A DNA stretch of 64,000 nt, taken from contig NZ_JALDAY010000013.1 in NCBI RefSeq assembly GCF_022698165.1, forward strand, positions 248,001-312,000. The letters are read 5' to 3'. Below are positions 52,255 through 62,241 of the stretch, one piece after another. A program made the translations under genes and the position numbers. Each line of letters starts with the position of its first letter. The stretch's first letter is position 1. Below the pieces are notes generated by a model. The model worked only from the letters and a program-made list of their open reading frames with translations, was not told where the DNA came from and ran no database searches. The stretch comes from Streptomyces cylindrosporus (GTDB taxonomy: Bacteria; Actinomycetota; Actinomycetes; Streptomycetales; Streptomycetaceae).

Positions 52255-52899
52255 TCAGCCGCCGTTGGGTACCAGGGTGGTGATCAACGCGGTAGCAAAA
52301 GGGGACAGAATGCCCAGGATCGCCATCGGGTTTCTCAAGAATCTGACGTCGACGTGGAGTTGCGCTTCCATCCGGGCCCTGGCTGCGAGCAAGTCCTCGC
52401 TGAGGAGCCCTGGACCGGATGTGGGCAGTGCCTGCTCAACGAGTGCGAACGCCCGAGTCCGCCAGGTAAGTACGAGGGGGAGCAGAATCGCCACCAGGAC
52501 AGCGGCGAAGAAGGCGCCGTACCCCAGGACAAAGACCGGCGGAAAGTCGTCCGGCTCGATGGCGTCCGAACCGATGAGCGCCAGCCGCAAGGCACCGGTA
52601 TTGAAGGTGGAAGTCGACACGATCAGAGACAGAGCGAGTCCGCTCCTTTCGATGACCCGCCACACGGCCACGACATCGGTGACGGCCATGGCCGGGAAAT
52701 CGGCCGCGCCATCCTGAGACGTCTCCTGCTCCGCCAACTTCTGCGCCCTCTCCTGCGCCAGCCAGACGGAGAGCACCCACGGCGCCGCGGCTGCGGCGCC
52801 GGCCGCGGTGAGCACACTGATGAGCGCCGGAAAGTGCTGGATCGGCACTTCGAAGGAGTTACCCCAGGTGACCCCGCGGATCAGTGTGGTCGCAGCCAA
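52255..52899 (-). CDS. Hypothetical membrane protein (about 214 aa), N-terminus uncertain
   Basis: Unrecognised family with four probable helices: LISVLTAAGAAAAAPWVLSV, LALSLIVSTSTFNTGAL, VFVLGYGAFFAAVLVAILLP and AILGILSPFATALITTLV. A charged segment with QERAQKLAEQETSQDGAADF lies between helices 1 and 2. The only upstream start is TTG at 52899 without a clear ribosome site, and the neighbouring DNA is an SDR relic, so the N-terminus may have been cut by rearrangement. Confidence 0.5.
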   Translation of the reverse strand: MAATTLIRGVTWGNSFEVPIQHFPALISVLTAAGAAAAAPWVLSVWLAQERAQKLAEQETSQDGAADFPAMAVTDVVAVWRVIERSGLALSLIVSTSTFNTGALRLALIGSDAIEPDDFPPVFVLGYGAFFAAVLVAILLPLVLTWRTRAFALVEQALPTSGPGLLSEDLLAARARMEAQLHVDVRFLRNPMAILGILSPFATALITTLVPNGG

Positions 52900-52928
52900 G
52901 GCCGGACGCAGCGGCAGGTTCTCTCCTC

Positions 52929-53040
52929 GACGCCGTGGGCCATTGCGGCGAGGTGGGTGGCCAGCGCGGTGTCGCGTTCCTGGCCTCTGCGGCCGGCCGC
53001 TGGATCAACGGACAGGTCGTCCGCGCCAACGGCGGCATCC
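52929..53040 (+). pseudogene. SDR C-terminal fragment
   Basis: GVAFLASAAGRWINGQVVRA followed by NGGI is the SDR C-terminal signature. Only about 37 residues remain, joined directly to the N-terminus of another SDR remnant. Confidence 0.5.
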
Positions 53041-53043
53041 TGG

Positions 53044-53818
53044 CCACGGGGGCCTCCAGCGGCATCGGGGCACTGGCCGTGCGGGCTCTGGGCCTCGCCG
53101 GCACACCGTGTAGGCGGGCATCCGCCAGAGGGCGCCCCGAACGCGACCGCGGCGGCCGCCCTGACGCGCTACGGCGCCGACAGCCAGGTCGGCGTACAGG
53201 CCGTCGAGCCGGACGCCACCTCCCAGGACTCCGCCGACGCCGCAGTGGACCCCGGATCTTCGCCGGGCGCGGCCGACTGGACGGGGTCGTGCACCACGCC
53301 GGACACATGGTCCTGGGCGCAGGCGAGGCGCTCCCCACCAGGCAACGCGCGGACCTGTACGACGTGAACGTCCTGGGCACGCAGCGCGTCAGCCGCGCCG
53401 CCCTGCCGAAGTTTGCGTGAGCAGGCTCGGGCTGCTGGTGTGGATCGGCAGCTCCACCACCCGCGGCGGCTGCCCCGGTTCCTGGCCCCGTACTTGGCAG
53501 CCGAGGCTGCGATGGATGCGCCGGCCGTCAGCGACGCCGCCGAGGTGCTCCCGCTCGGCATCGACACCGCGACCGTGGCGCCGGTGCGTTCACCACCGTC
53601 TGGCCGCGCACAACCATCCAGACGCCGATGTGACAGAGGTCGCTGAAGCCGTCGTGCGCTTGGCCGCGATGCCGAACCGCACCCGGCCACTGTGCACCCA
53701 CGTAGACCTCAGCCGAGACGGCGGCGACGTAGTCCCCGCGGTCGCCGACCGCGTCCGCGCCGACTTCTTCCGCCGCATCGGACTGGACAACCTGCTCACA
53801 GCAGGCAGCTCCCTGTAA
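53044..53818 (+). pseudogene. SDR-family oxidoreductase with multiple frameshifts
   Basis: Blocks in three frames reconstruct one SDR: ATGASSGIGALAVRALGLAG, TRYGADSQVGVQAVEPDATS, IFAGRGRLDGVVHHAGHMVL, RADLYDVNVLGTQRVSRAAL, EVLPLGIDTATVAP, and a last block VVRLAAMPNRTRPLCTHVDL to the TAA at 53816-53818. At least three frameshifts and an early in-frame TAG-type interruption near 53110 disable it. The tautomerase gene 29 bp downstream is intact and was probably its operon partner. Confidence 0.7.
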
Positions 53819-53847
53819 CGCCCCATTGAGAGAAGGAACAACCAGCC

Positions 53848-54078
53848 ATGCCTTTCGCGAACTTCAAGGTCCCCGAGAAGACCCTCACCCCCAAGCAGAA
53901 GCAGGAGATCGTCACCCGCACCACCGAGCTGTACGTCGAGATCTACGGCGAGCGCGCCCGCGCCAACACCATGGTGCTGGTCGAAGAGGTCGCCGACGGC
54001 GGCTGGGGCATCTCCGGCAACGTGCTGACTCTAGCCATGCTCGGTGAGGCGACAACGACCGACACCAGCGACGCCTGA
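53848..54078 (+). CDS. 4-oxalocrotonate tautomerase-family protein
   Basis: A 76-residue tautomerase. After Met removal Pro1 is the N-terminal base (MPFANFKVPEKTLTPKQKQE), as in all catalytically competent members. The body has TRTTELYVEIYGERARANTM and the loop EEVADGGWGISGNVLT. ATG at 53848 has GAAGGAAC upstream. The family tautomerises enols of oxo-acids or acts as dehalogenase; the substrate is unknown. It is followed by a strong hairpin. Confidence 0.87.
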   Translation: MPFANFKVPEKTLTPKQKQEIVTRTTELYVEIYGERARANTMVLVEEVADGGWGISGNVLTLAMLGEATTTDTSDA

Positions 54079-54120
54079 CCGCACCCACCGGCCGTCATTC
54101 GGCCAAGACAGCACCTTGAA

Positions 54121-54157
54121 CCGAGGGCCGCCGCCGATCGCGCCCGGCGGCCCTCGG
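54121..54157. terminator. Terminator after the tautomerase gene
   Basis: CCGAGGGCCGCCG and CGGCGGCCCTCGG form a perfect 13-bp stem with an 11-base loop 42 bp after the stop. Confidence 0.8.
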
Positions 54158-54369
54158 CCGGGCCCCGCCGTGCGACGCGACCCACTTGGCCCCGCGGTCA
54201 GCAGACTGCCTCGACTACCTGCTTGGCCTTGGTCGTCGTACGTCGCCCGCGTTTGTTCGTCCGGCCAGTCAGCATCGAGTAACTGATCGTTTCAGAATGG
54301 CGTTTGGCCGGGTGGTTGTGCGCCGCGAGGATGGGTTCTCGACTGAGCGGTCGAGGCCGGGGGCAGGCC

Positions 54370-54678
54370 ATGATGCAGTGGCAGCTTCTGCAGCGGGACA
54401 TCCTGCTCGGTGAGCTGAGTGAGTACGACTGTGATCAGCCGTTCTTCTTGGCGCGCTTCTTGCCGGGGCCGGGATGGGAGAGCGTAAGGCCCTTGTTCGA
54501 GGCTTTGGCGGCTCTCAGGGGTCCGGATCCGGATGGGACCCGGACTGTTGCAGTGGTGAAGCCATTGCGCGACTTGGACCTCACGCTGGTTCCGGTCGGT
54601 GGCGGGCACTCCGTGCTGCAGGTGTTCAAGGACTGCTGGCTGCGCATCGACGGGTCCGAGGCCCGCCTTCGTTACTGA
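54370..54678 (+). CDS. Hypothetical protein (102 aa)
   Basis: Unrecognised. The sequence is globular: LLQRDILLGELSEYDCDQPF, LARFLPGPGWESVRPLFEAL, then a beta-rich end with LTLVPVGGGHSVLQVF and LRIDGSEARLRY. ATG at 54370 (or 54373) follows GGGGGCAGG. Amino-acid composition is unlike the arginine-rich shadows nearby, which supports a real gene. The ~290 bases before it hold only the terminator. Confidence 0.55.
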   Translation: MMQWQLLQRDILLGELSEYDCDQPFFLARFLPGPGWESVRPLFEALAALRGPDPDGTRTVAVVKPLRDLDLTLVPVGGGHSVLQVFKDCWLRIDGSEARLRY

Positions 54679-55113
54679 CCGAGGGCTGTCAGTACGCATC
54701 CTGCGGGCCGGCCTTGCACGATCGCCAGGAGCTCATCGGCGGTTCAAGGCGAAGAGCTCCAAGTCGAGAACTGAAGGCGACTGCCGGGCCATCGGCCCCG
54801 GAATCTAGACCATATGACGGATGCCATCCCAAAAGCGCTCTTCATAAGGTCCATGGCATGTAGCACCCGACAAAGTCGGCTGTGCGCGGCTGAGCGCCCG
54901 CCCGACCGAGCCCGAACTCCTGACAGCCACCCGTTCAGGTGGTGCCCGCCGCCCTCGGTCACGCTGGGGACGACAGGCGCCGAGCATCCCGAAGGTCCTC
55001 CGGTCCGCACCGACGGGCCGGAAGATCCACCAGACCGCGGCCCTTCGTGTAGTAGCTCAGCGGCGAGCCCTCTGTCAGACCCCTTCCCCCAACCCCAATG
55101 TGTGAGGAGTCCC
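54679..55113. other. Intergenic region before the Tat-exported hydrolase
   Basis: About 435 bases with no supported gene. It should carry the promoter of the hydrolase at 55114. Confidence 0.4.
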
Positions 55114-55965
55114 ATGAGCACCGAGGTTTCCCGCCGCAAGGTATTGGCCGCCGGAGCGGCGCTGGCCGGGTCGGCGGCGCTGACAGTCGGCGCAGAAGGA
55201 ACGGCCGTCGCGGCGACGGCGCCGAGCGGCACCGGTGAGGAGAGGCCGAAGGCGAAGCCCACGATCGTGCTGGTGCACGGCGGCTACGCCGATTCGTCCT
55301 GCTGGAACGCCACCATCCGGAAGCTGCAGGCCAAGGGCTACACCACGGTCTGCGGGTCGAACCCGCTGAGAGGCATTCCGACCGACGCCCCGTACATCGC
55401 GAGCCTGCTGGACTCCATCAGCGGACCGGTCGTGCTGGTCGCGCACTCCATGGGCGGAACCGTCATCACGAACGCCGCCGACGGAAAGGCCAACGTCACG
55501 GCACTCGTCTACATCGCGGCGTTCGTGCCCGACGTGGGCGAGACCCAGGGGGACCTCATCGGCAAGTTCCCCGGCAGCGAGGTCCTGCCGGTGAGCGTGC
55601 CGGTGCCGTACACGAAGGCCGACGGCACCACCGGAACCGACCTGTACCTGAGCAAGGACGGCCAGGCGGCTTTCGCCGCCGACATCTCCGCCGCCGACTT
55701 CCGGGTGCTGCAGGCTACGCAGCGGCCGTTCGACGCCGATTCCTTCACCTACCCGACCACGGCCGCGGCCTGGAAGACCATCCCGGCCTGGGGACTGGTC
55801 GCCGGCCAGGACAAGGCGATCCCGCCGGCCTGCGAGCGCTGGATGTACAGTCGTGCGAACGCCCGCAAGGTCGTCGAAGTGCCCAGCTCCTCGCACGTCG
55901 TGATGCTCAGTCACCCCAGGATCGTCGCCGATCTCATCGAGGACGCCGTCCAGGCGACCTGCTGA
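55114..55965 (+). CDS. Tat-exported alpha/beta hydrolase
   Basis: A 283-residue hydrolase with a Tat signal: SRRKVLAAGAALAGSAALTV with Arg7-Arg8 and a likely AVAA cleavage site near residue 34. The mature enzyme has LVHGGYADSSCWNATI, the nucleophile VAHSMGGTV with Ser112 and a catalytic His in SSSHVVMLSHP. It belongs to the same EstC/MeSNL-type group as the esterase at 28723. ATG at 55114 has GAGGAG upstream; the open frame to 54814 is non-coding by composition. It is probably secreted. Confidence 0.9.
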   Translation: MSTEVSRRKVLAAGAALAGSAALTVGAEGTAVAATAPSGTGEERPKAKPTIVLVHGGYADSSCWNATIRKLQAKGYTTVCGSNPLRGIPTDAPYIASLLDSISGPVVLVAHSMGGTVITNAADGKANVTALVYIAAFVPDVGETQGDLIGKFPGSEVLPVSVPVPYTKADGTTGTDLYLSKDGQAAFAADISAADFRVLQATQRPFDADSFTYPTTAAAWKTIPAWGLVAGQDKAIPPACERWMYSRANARKVVEVPSSSHVVMLSHPRIVADLIEDAVQATC

Positions 55966-55980
55966 CGCTCGCAACAAGCA

Positions 55981-56005
55981 CCCCGGTCCACCACCACGGC
56001 CGGGG
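55981..56005. terminator. Possible terminator after the secreted hydrolase
   Basis: CCCCGG and CCGGGG form a 6-bp stem with a 13-base loop 16 bp after the stop. Confidence 0.4.
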
Positions 56006-56264
56006 CGCTCTCCTCACCAAGCCGAACTCACCGATGTGACGAGAGCACAACGCGCATTGACGTTCACGCGGGCGTACACCCCTCGACTGCCTCGACCTGA
56101 CGGCACGCTTCGGATCGACCCCAACGTGCATCGGCCGTGGGACGTACGTCGATTCAGAGCTCGGGGACATCGAGGCCCGGCTCGGGATGACGGATGCGGC
56201 CGGGATCGACTTCGGTCGCGATCCTGATGAAGTGCCGGTCGGCCATTGCCTCCAGGCGGCGACG

Positions 56265-57102
56265 GGCGGTGCCGCAGATGGCGGGGCTGGTCTCCCGCGT
56301 GCTGGTGCAGAGCGGCCCGTGGGGCCTTGAACCGCAGGACCCGGACAACGCGGCCGAGCACGCGAACGCATACCTGCGGCTGCTCGCCGTGCCGGACGGG
56401 GCGGACGTGGGGGAGGCGCTGCGTGCGGTGCCCGTGGAGCGGCTGCTGTCCGCCTACGGCGAGCTCGCGGTCCAGCTCGCCCGCCCGGGAAACGTGGCGC
56501 CACGGATGTATCCGGTGCTCGGTGGTGCCGGTGTCCCGCGCGGTGCGGCGAGCGCTCGCGGACGCCGCCCTGGAAGGCAAGCCGCTGCCGATCGGCACCA
56601 CCCGGACGAGATGACCGCCTTCCTCGGCTTCGACCCACGCATCCAGTCCCTCACCCCCGAAGGCGCGCGGCACATCCTGAGCGTGCAGCGCGGTGCCCAG
56701 GGGCCCGAGGTCTACCAGCGATACGCCGATCAGCTCCCGCATGCCACGCCGACGCAGATCCTCACCGTGGTGGAGACCGGCGCGTTCTTCCGTGTCGGCG
56801 CGCCGGTGATTGCCGACCACCACGCGGCCGGCGGCAACGCGACCTACGTCTACCAGTGGGACTACAGTGCGGCGGGGGAGAAGCACACCCTGGGCGCCGC
56901 GCACTGCGGCGAACTTCCCTTCCTCTTCGGCACCTTCGACACCTATCCGGACGGCCCGATGCTGGGCTCCTTCGGGGACGCCGAGCGCACCCTGGGTCAC
57001 ACCTTTGCCACGGCGGTCGCCGAGTTCGTCACGACCGGCTCGGTGAGCGACTGGCTGCCGTATGCATCCGGTACGGCCGCGCGTATTCGGCGCTTCGGCT
57101 GA
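56265..57102 (+). pseudogene. Type-B carboxylesterase, 5'-truncated with two compensating frameshifts
   Basis: From 56265 the frame reads AGLVSRVLVQSGPWGL, the region after the nucleophile in COesterase proteins; the upstream half with HGGxF and GESAG is missing. Near 56540 the frame must shift to read VSRAVRRALADAALEGKPLP and shifts back at DEMTAFLGFDPR. The end YVYQWDYSAAGEKHTLGAAH, then CGELPFLFGTFDTYPDGPML, matches the family C-terminus. It is not functional. Confidence 0.7.
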
Positions 57103-57179
57103 GACCCGGGAGCCTCGCCGAGGTGTCCGGGGGAGGGGGTGCCGTCTCGGTGCTGCCGGCCGTCACGTTCCCGGGAGAG

Positions 57180-57372
57180 AACTGCGCGCCGGCGCGAAAG
57201 GCATGATCTTGCCCCCGCGGGAACAGACCGTCCGCGGCCCGGTGGCCGTGGCCGGCCCGGCTGAGGACGTCTGGTCGCGGGTGAGGTCGTGGTCGTGGGC
57301 GGCGAGACGGTCCGCGTCGACCGTACGGCCGTCCAGCGTGCAGCCAAGGAAGCGGTGGCCCGCCTGCTCTGA
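57180..57372 (+). pseudogene. Amidohydrolase-type C-terminal remnant (tentative)
   Basis: Two frames give VRGPVAVAGPAEDVW and EVVVVGGETVRVDRTAVQRA with AAKEAVARLL before a TGA. The order resembles the C-terminal beta-sandwich of cytosine-deaminase/atrazine-hydrolase-like enzymes (DVWVxGxxVVxxG). One frameshift near 57275 is needed. Confidence 0.3.
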
Positions 57373-57523
57373 TCCGCTGACATCACGCTGGGTGCGACCG
57401 AGCACGGTCACGCCCTCTCCGGCCGGTCCGCCCCTGTGACGCAGAACACGCGGGGAGCGTCGAACTCGTCGGCAACCCTTCCCATCCTGTCGTTGATCGT
57501 GCCCGACCACCCTGGGAGGCCCC

Positions 57524-60352
57524 ATGTCATCCCCGATGCCGCCTGTCCTGAACGGTGCGCAGAAGCAAGCCGGCGATTCCGACGGGAAGTCCGCCGCTCG
57601 TCTCATCGGACGAGCGGCGGAGCTGGCGATCATCGACGGCCTCTTCGGCTCGGCGGCGGCGCGCGGATCCGCGCTGCTGCTGACCGGAGAGGCCGGGGTG
57701 GGCAAGAGCGCGCTGCTGGACGCCGCGGCGGTGCGGGCGTCCGAGTCCGGCTCCCGGGTGCTGCGTGTCGTCGGCTCCCAGTTCGGGGAAGGCGTCGGCT
57801 TCTCGGCGTTGAACCAGCTGCTGCAGCCGCTGGCCGATGAGATCCCCGCGCTGCCGCCCCGGCAGACGGAAACGCTCCAGGCGGTCCGAGGACTGTCCAA
57901 AGCGCAGCCGGCCGCGCTGCCCGTTATCGCGAACGCCGTGCAGGCGCTGCTGACCGGCGCCGTCACCACGAGCCGTCCGCTCGCCCTCCTCATCGACGAC
58001 GTGGCGTGGCTGGACCGCCCCAGCGCCTCGGTACTCGCAACCGTCGCTCGCTGTGCGCCCACCGGTCCCTTCGCCCTGCTGGCCGCATCCCGGTCCGGCG
58101 ACGAGTCTTTCCTGAGCGGCACCGGCATCGCACAGCACGAGGTGCAGCCCCTGGACGACGCATCGGCTCACGAACTGGTGAGCGAGCGATTCCCGGCCAT
58201 GGCAGTCCGGGTGCGCCGGCGTCTTGTCGCGGAGGCCCGCGGCAACCCGCTGGCGCTGCTGGAACTGCCCGTCCCGCTCAATGAGGCCCAGCAGACGGAC
58301 CGAGGAGCGCTGCCGGCCGTGCTGCCGTTGACCGAGCGGCTCAAGAGGATCTTCTCCTCCCGCGTCGAGGCGCTCCCCGAGACCACACGGAAGCTGCTCC
58401 TGCTCGCGGCCCTGGACGGCTCGGGCGATCTGCACACCCTTCAACGGGCCATGGGCGGCCCCGACGTCCTGATCGCGCTGTGTCCCGCCGAGCGGGGCGG
58501 CCTCGTCCAGGTCGACAGCCTCACCGGGCGGCTGGTCTTCCGGCACCCCCTGACCCGCTCCGCGGTGATGGAGTTGTCGACCGGCGCCGAGCGCCGGTGG
58601 GGACATCTGGCGCTCGCGGCGAACCTCCCGGAACGGTCCGAGCGCCGGGCCCGGCACCTCGCCGGCGCGGCCATAGGCCCCGACGACGAAGTGGCCGGCC
58701 TGCTGCACCGGGCCGCCTACGGCACCCTGCACCGCGGCGACGCCGTCGGAGCCATCAGCACCCTGCTGCGCGCCGCCGAACTGAGCAGCACCGGGGCGGC
58801 CAAGGGGCGCCTACTGGCCGAGGCGGCCTGCCTGGGCGCCAACATCACCGGCGATCTGCGCAACGTACGGACACTGCTGGCCAATGCCGACCAGGCCGAT
58901 CCGGCCGGCACCGACTCCCTTGCGTCCGCCACCGCGGCGGCCAGCCAACTCCTCAACGGCGAAGGAGACGTGGACACGGCTCACCGGCTGCTCGTCGGCG
59001 CCATCGACACCCATGCCCGGCCCGGGGAGACGGACGACAACATCCTCCGCGAGGCGTTCAACACCCTCCTCATGGTGTGCTTCTACAGCGGACGGCCGGA
59101 ACTGTGGCGCCCCTTCGACAGCATCGTGCGGCACCACCGGCCGCACCGGACGAAGCGCCTGCTGCCGGTCATCCTGGGCGCCTTCGGTGACCCGGCGTAC
59201 GCCGCACTTTCCGTGCTCGACCGGCTCGACGAACTCGTCCGCGACCTGCACCAGGAGTCCGACCCCGTACGCATCGTCGGGACCGCGATCGCGGCCGCCT
59301 ACGTGGATCGCCTGCCGGGCTGCCGCAGCGCGTTGCGGCGCGTCATCGACGACGGCCGGGGCGGAGGGGCCGTCGCCCTGGCGATCCAGGCGCAGTTCCT
59401 GTTGGCCAACGACGCCTACGCCGGCGGACAGTGGGACGATCTCGTGGCGATCATCGAGGAGGGTCTCGGCTGGTGCGCGACGTACGACTACCACCTGCCG
59501 GCGTCGTCGGGCCGCTTCCTCCGGGGAATGCTCGCCGCGGCCAAGGGGGACCACGGCACCGCACGCGAGGTCGCGGACCGCCTCGTCTCCTGGGGAAACC
59601 CCCGCGGTCTCGGAGCGCTCAGGGTCTACGCCTCCCACATCCGGGCCCTGTCGGCGCTCGGCAGCGCGGACTTCGACGCCGCCTACCGCCTGCTGAGGGC
59701 GCTGGGCATCCCCGGCGAGGTGCCGGCGTACTCACCCCATGCTCTCTGGCTCCTGCTGGACTTCACCGAAGCGGCAGCGCGCACCGACCACCACGGTGAA
59801 GCGGCCGCGCACGTCGAGGCGGTCCGCAAGACCGACATCCCGTCGATCTCGCCGCGGCTGGCCATGCTGACGGATGCGGCCGAGGCCATGGCCGTCCCGG
59901 ACTTCATCGACCATGATCTGTTCGAGGCGGCCATCGCCACGCCCGGCGCCGAACGCTGGCCGTTCGACTGGGCCCGGATCTGTCTGGCCTACGGCGAGAG
60001 GCTGCGCCGGGCCAAGGGGGGCGCGGCGGCCCGGGTCCATCTGGACGCCGCGCTCAGCACGTTCGAACGGCTGGGAGCCGCTCCCTGGAGTGCCCGCGCG
60101 GCCAACGAGCTTCGGGCGAGCGGGATCCCGATCAGGACCGCCGTATGCGGTCGGGACGGGCACCCGTCGCTGACCCCGCAGGAACGACAGGCGGCGCACC
60201 TGGCGGCCACGGGGCTGACCAACAAGCAGATCGCCGCCCAGCTCTTCCTGTCTCCGCGTACGGTGGCCACCCATCTGCGCAGTGTCTTCCGGAAGTTGAA
60301 CGTCACCTCGCGGGCCGGCCTGCGCGATGCGCTGACCGGCCCCACACCGTGA
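57524..60352 (+). CDS. LAL-type LuxR family regulator with AAA/ATPase domain
   Basis: A 942-residue large ATP-binding regulator. The N-terminal ATPase has Walker A GEAGVGKS at 55-62 and Walker B LALLIDDVAWLD; a long helical TPR-like middle follows; the C-terminal LuxR domain (about 875-935) has LTPQERQAAHLAATGLTNKQ, IAAQLFLSPRTVATHLRSVF and RKLNV. ATG at 57524 has GGGAGG upstream. Such regulators often activate carbohydrate or secondary-metabolite genes, but none lies downstream. It is solitary among pseudogenes. Confidence 0.93.
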   Translation: MSSPMPPVLNGAQKQAGDSDGKSAARLIGRAAELAIIDGLFGSAAARGSALLLTGEAGVGKSALLDAAAVRASESGSRVLRVVGSQFGEGVGFSALNQLLQPLADEIPALPPRQTETLQAVRGLSKAQPAALPVIANAVQALLTGAVTTSRPLALLIDDVAWLDRPSASVLATVARCAPTGPFALLAASRSGDESFLSGTGIAQHEVQPLDDASAHELVSERFPAMAVRVRRRLVAEARGNPLALLELPVPLNEAQQTDRGALPAVLPLTERLKRIFSSRVEALPETTRKLLLLAALDGSGDLHTLQRAMGGPDVLIALCPAERGGLVQVDSLTGRLVFRHPLTRSAVMELSTGAERRWGHLALAANLPERSERRARHLAGAAIGPDDEVAGLLHRAAYGTLHRGDAVGAISTLLRAAELSSTGAAKGRLLAEAACLGANITGDLRNVRTLLANADQADPAGTDSLASATAAASQLLNGEGDVDTAHRLLVGAIDTHARPGETDDNILREAFNTLLMVCFYSGRPELWRPFDSIVRHHRPHRTKRLLPVILGAFGDPAYAALSVLDRLDELVRDLHQESDPVRIVGTAIAAAYVDRLPGCRSALRRVIDDGRGGGAVALAIQAQFLLANDAYAGGQWDDLVAIIEEGLGWCATYDYHLPASSGRFLRGMLAAAKGDHGTAREVADRLVSWGNPRGLGALRVYASHIRALSALGSADFDAAYRLLRALGIPGEVPAYSPHALWLLLDFTEAAARTDHHGEAAAHVEAVRKTDIPSISPRLAMLTDAAEAMAVPDFIDHDLFEAAIATPGAERWPFDWARICLAYGERLRRAKGGAAARVHLDAALSTFERLGAAPWSARAANELRASGIPIRTAVCGRDGHPSLTPQERQAAHLAATGLTNKQIAAQLFLSPRTVATHLRSVFRKLNVTSRAGLRDALTGPTP

Positions 60353-60449
60353 GGTGAGTCGGAGCGGCGCGAGTTGAGTGCGGCGGCCCGGTGCACCTCG
60401 CGTGCCGACAGACGCCTGCCGCGATACTCGCGATACTCAGGAACCGCGC

Positions 60450-60985
60450 CAGGGGCTCTACGACCGCCCGGTGCGTCCGCTCCAGCAGCGAGGTCAGTGT
60501 CCTGGTGCGCAGGTGAGACCGCAGGCGCGGCCGCTACCTCCCCCGGGGACAGCGTCGGGGCCGTGCTGTTCCTCGCCTCCGCCCGCGCGTCGTTCATCAC
60601 TGGTCATTTCCTCCCACGCCCACAGCCGCACCACCTCGCGATCCAACTCCGAGAGAGCGCCGAGTGCGGCGTGCAGTTCGCTGTGGTCGGCGGCCAAGGC
60701 GCCGGACTCCCGCTGAGCCCCGATCAGCCGCTCCACCAGGGGAAGCCTGCGTCCGTCCGACCGGCGGGCATCGGCCAGGCAGTGTCCGGTTCCCAGCCCG
60801 GGCACGTCCTCGACGCGACGCCAGAGCACCAGCATTGTCTCCGACAGGATGTCCTCGACCGTGTCGGGAGTCGTGCGCCGCAGCAGATACCGGTGCAGGG
60901 GTTCCGTCACGACGTGCGCACGATTTTCGAAGCGCGCCCGCCTCTGTTCGGCGGCGGGCCTCCTGTTCTGTCATGGATTCCACGC
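60450..60985 (-). pseudogene. ECF sigma factor with frameshifts
   Basis: Minus-strand pieces recover an ECF sigma: LHRYLLRRTTPDTVEDILSE with TMLVLWRRVEDVPG (region 2), ELHAALGALSELDREVVRLW AWEEM (region 4 start), and in another frame TLSPGEVAAAPAVSP (region 4 helix). The N-terminal MTEQEARRRTEAG is in a third frame, and the segment after VPGLGTGHCLA is shortened. It is disabled. Bases 60986-61419 show nothing I can support. Confidence 0.6.
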
Positions 60986-61419
60986 CCCGTCCGTGTCCGG
61001 CACCGGGCGGTTCCTTTCACGAGCACGACGGCGAGAGGGCTGGGACCGCTGTGTGGTGTGCTCTGGTTCTCCTCGTCGGCGGTGAACTCGGCCTGCGCCA
61101 GGACCGTCTGTGTCTGCGCACACGCTTTTGTCTGGCAGGCGTGCAGAGTGTCGGGTTCCACTTCCTGCGGGCCGGCGACATCGCTGCGCTCGATCATCGG
61201 GATCAGACTGCGGGTGGACTCGACGACGAGCGTCGCACAACCCCGCTGCCCCCAGCGGCCGGGCCGGTTGTGCGCCCATGTCCGGGTCGTGGCCGGCCTC
61301 CCGCAGCCCCGTGCAGATCCACTCTGGGCACATCGTCACCAGCGGGAATCGGAAAGGCCCGCAGCCGTGACGTGTTGAAGTCCTGGAACGTCTTGAGGTC
61401 ACCAGGGCGAAGAGGTCCG

Positions 61420-62130
61420 TCAGCCGTGGGGTGGGGCCGGGACGTCCGTGCTCGGCGACGGCGGGCCCATCCAGTTCGCCCCCGGCACGTCGAGCCGCTT
61501 GCCGTAGTCCCTGCCGGGCAGCGGCTCCGTGCGCTCGGGACCGGCTCGCAACCCGTCCAGCAACAGCCTCAGATAACGCCGCCAGAGGTCCGGCTGCCCA
61601 CTCCGCTCGGTCACCGCGGCCAGCATCTGCTGGATCACCGCCAGGTCCCAGGGCTCCACGTCCGCGCGCAGAACACCCTGCTCTTTGGCTCGCTCGACCA
61701 CGAGATCGACGTTTCGCCTGATCTGTTCCCGGTGCCGCAGCCCCGCCGGCACCGCACGGTCGCTGTGGAGCACGACCTCGCGCAGGCCACGGTCGAGCGC
61801 CTGTAGTTCGGCCACGTGTTCCAGACTGGCCGTCAGCCCGCGCCAGGCGTCGCTGTCCTCCACCCCCTCTCGGGTGGCTTCCTCGACGCGCGCGAACATG
61901 TCGTCGACCAGCTCGTCGATCAGGGCCTGCTTGTTCGGGAAGTGGCGATAGGCCGTCCCCACGCCGAGCCCGGCATGGCGGGCGACGTCGTCCAGGGTCG
62001 CCTTCAGGCCGTGGTCTCGGAACACCTCTCGGGCGGCGGCGAGGAGCTTGGTGCGGTTCACCTCGCGGTCGCGCCGCGGCCTGCGCGCACGCGCCTCGCC
62101 GGCCTCGCCGAATGCGGAGGGTGCCGCCAT
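61420..62130 (-). CDS. TetR/AcrR family repressor
   Basis: A 236-residue TetR: KLLAAAREVFRDHGLKATLD then DVARHAGLGVGTAYRHFPNK (recognition helix), and a ligand domain with LQALDRGLREVVLHSDRAVP. The C-terminal ~20 residues are Pro/Gly-rich and unusual. ATG at 62130 follows GTGAGA. It is divergent from the lipoprotein hydrolase at 62343, and two palindromes with identical arms lie in the gap, so it very likely controls both. Confidence 0.92.
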   Translation of the reverse strand: MAAPSAFGEAGEARARRPRRDREVNRTKLLAAAREVFRDHGLKATLDDVARHAGLGVGTAYRHFPNKQALIDELVDDMFARVEEATREGVEDSDAWRGLTASLEHVAELQALDRGLREVVLHSDRAVPAGLRHREQIRRNVDLVVERAKEQGVLRADVEPWDLAVIQQMLAAVTERSGQPDLWRRYLRLLLDGLRAGPERTEPLPGRDYGKRLDVPGANWMGPPSPSTDVPAPPHG

Positions 62131-62241
62131 GCAGAGGTCTCACTTTCGGGGGGTGCGCGATGGTCCTGGCACATCGTACGACCGCGTCACCCACAGGCCC
62201 GGGAAGCATCGGCTGACCGCCGCCTCCACGCCACCTTTAAG

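Noticed and set aside
54198..54401. Minus-strand short frame ending TNKRGRRTTTKAKQVVEAVC, transposase-like in feel
   Set aside because: No family could be named and it overlaps the more plausible plus-strand gene at 54370.
60986..61419. Possible anti-sigma or companion protein upstream of the ECF sigma relic
   Set aside because: The frames here gave no recognisable family or start.
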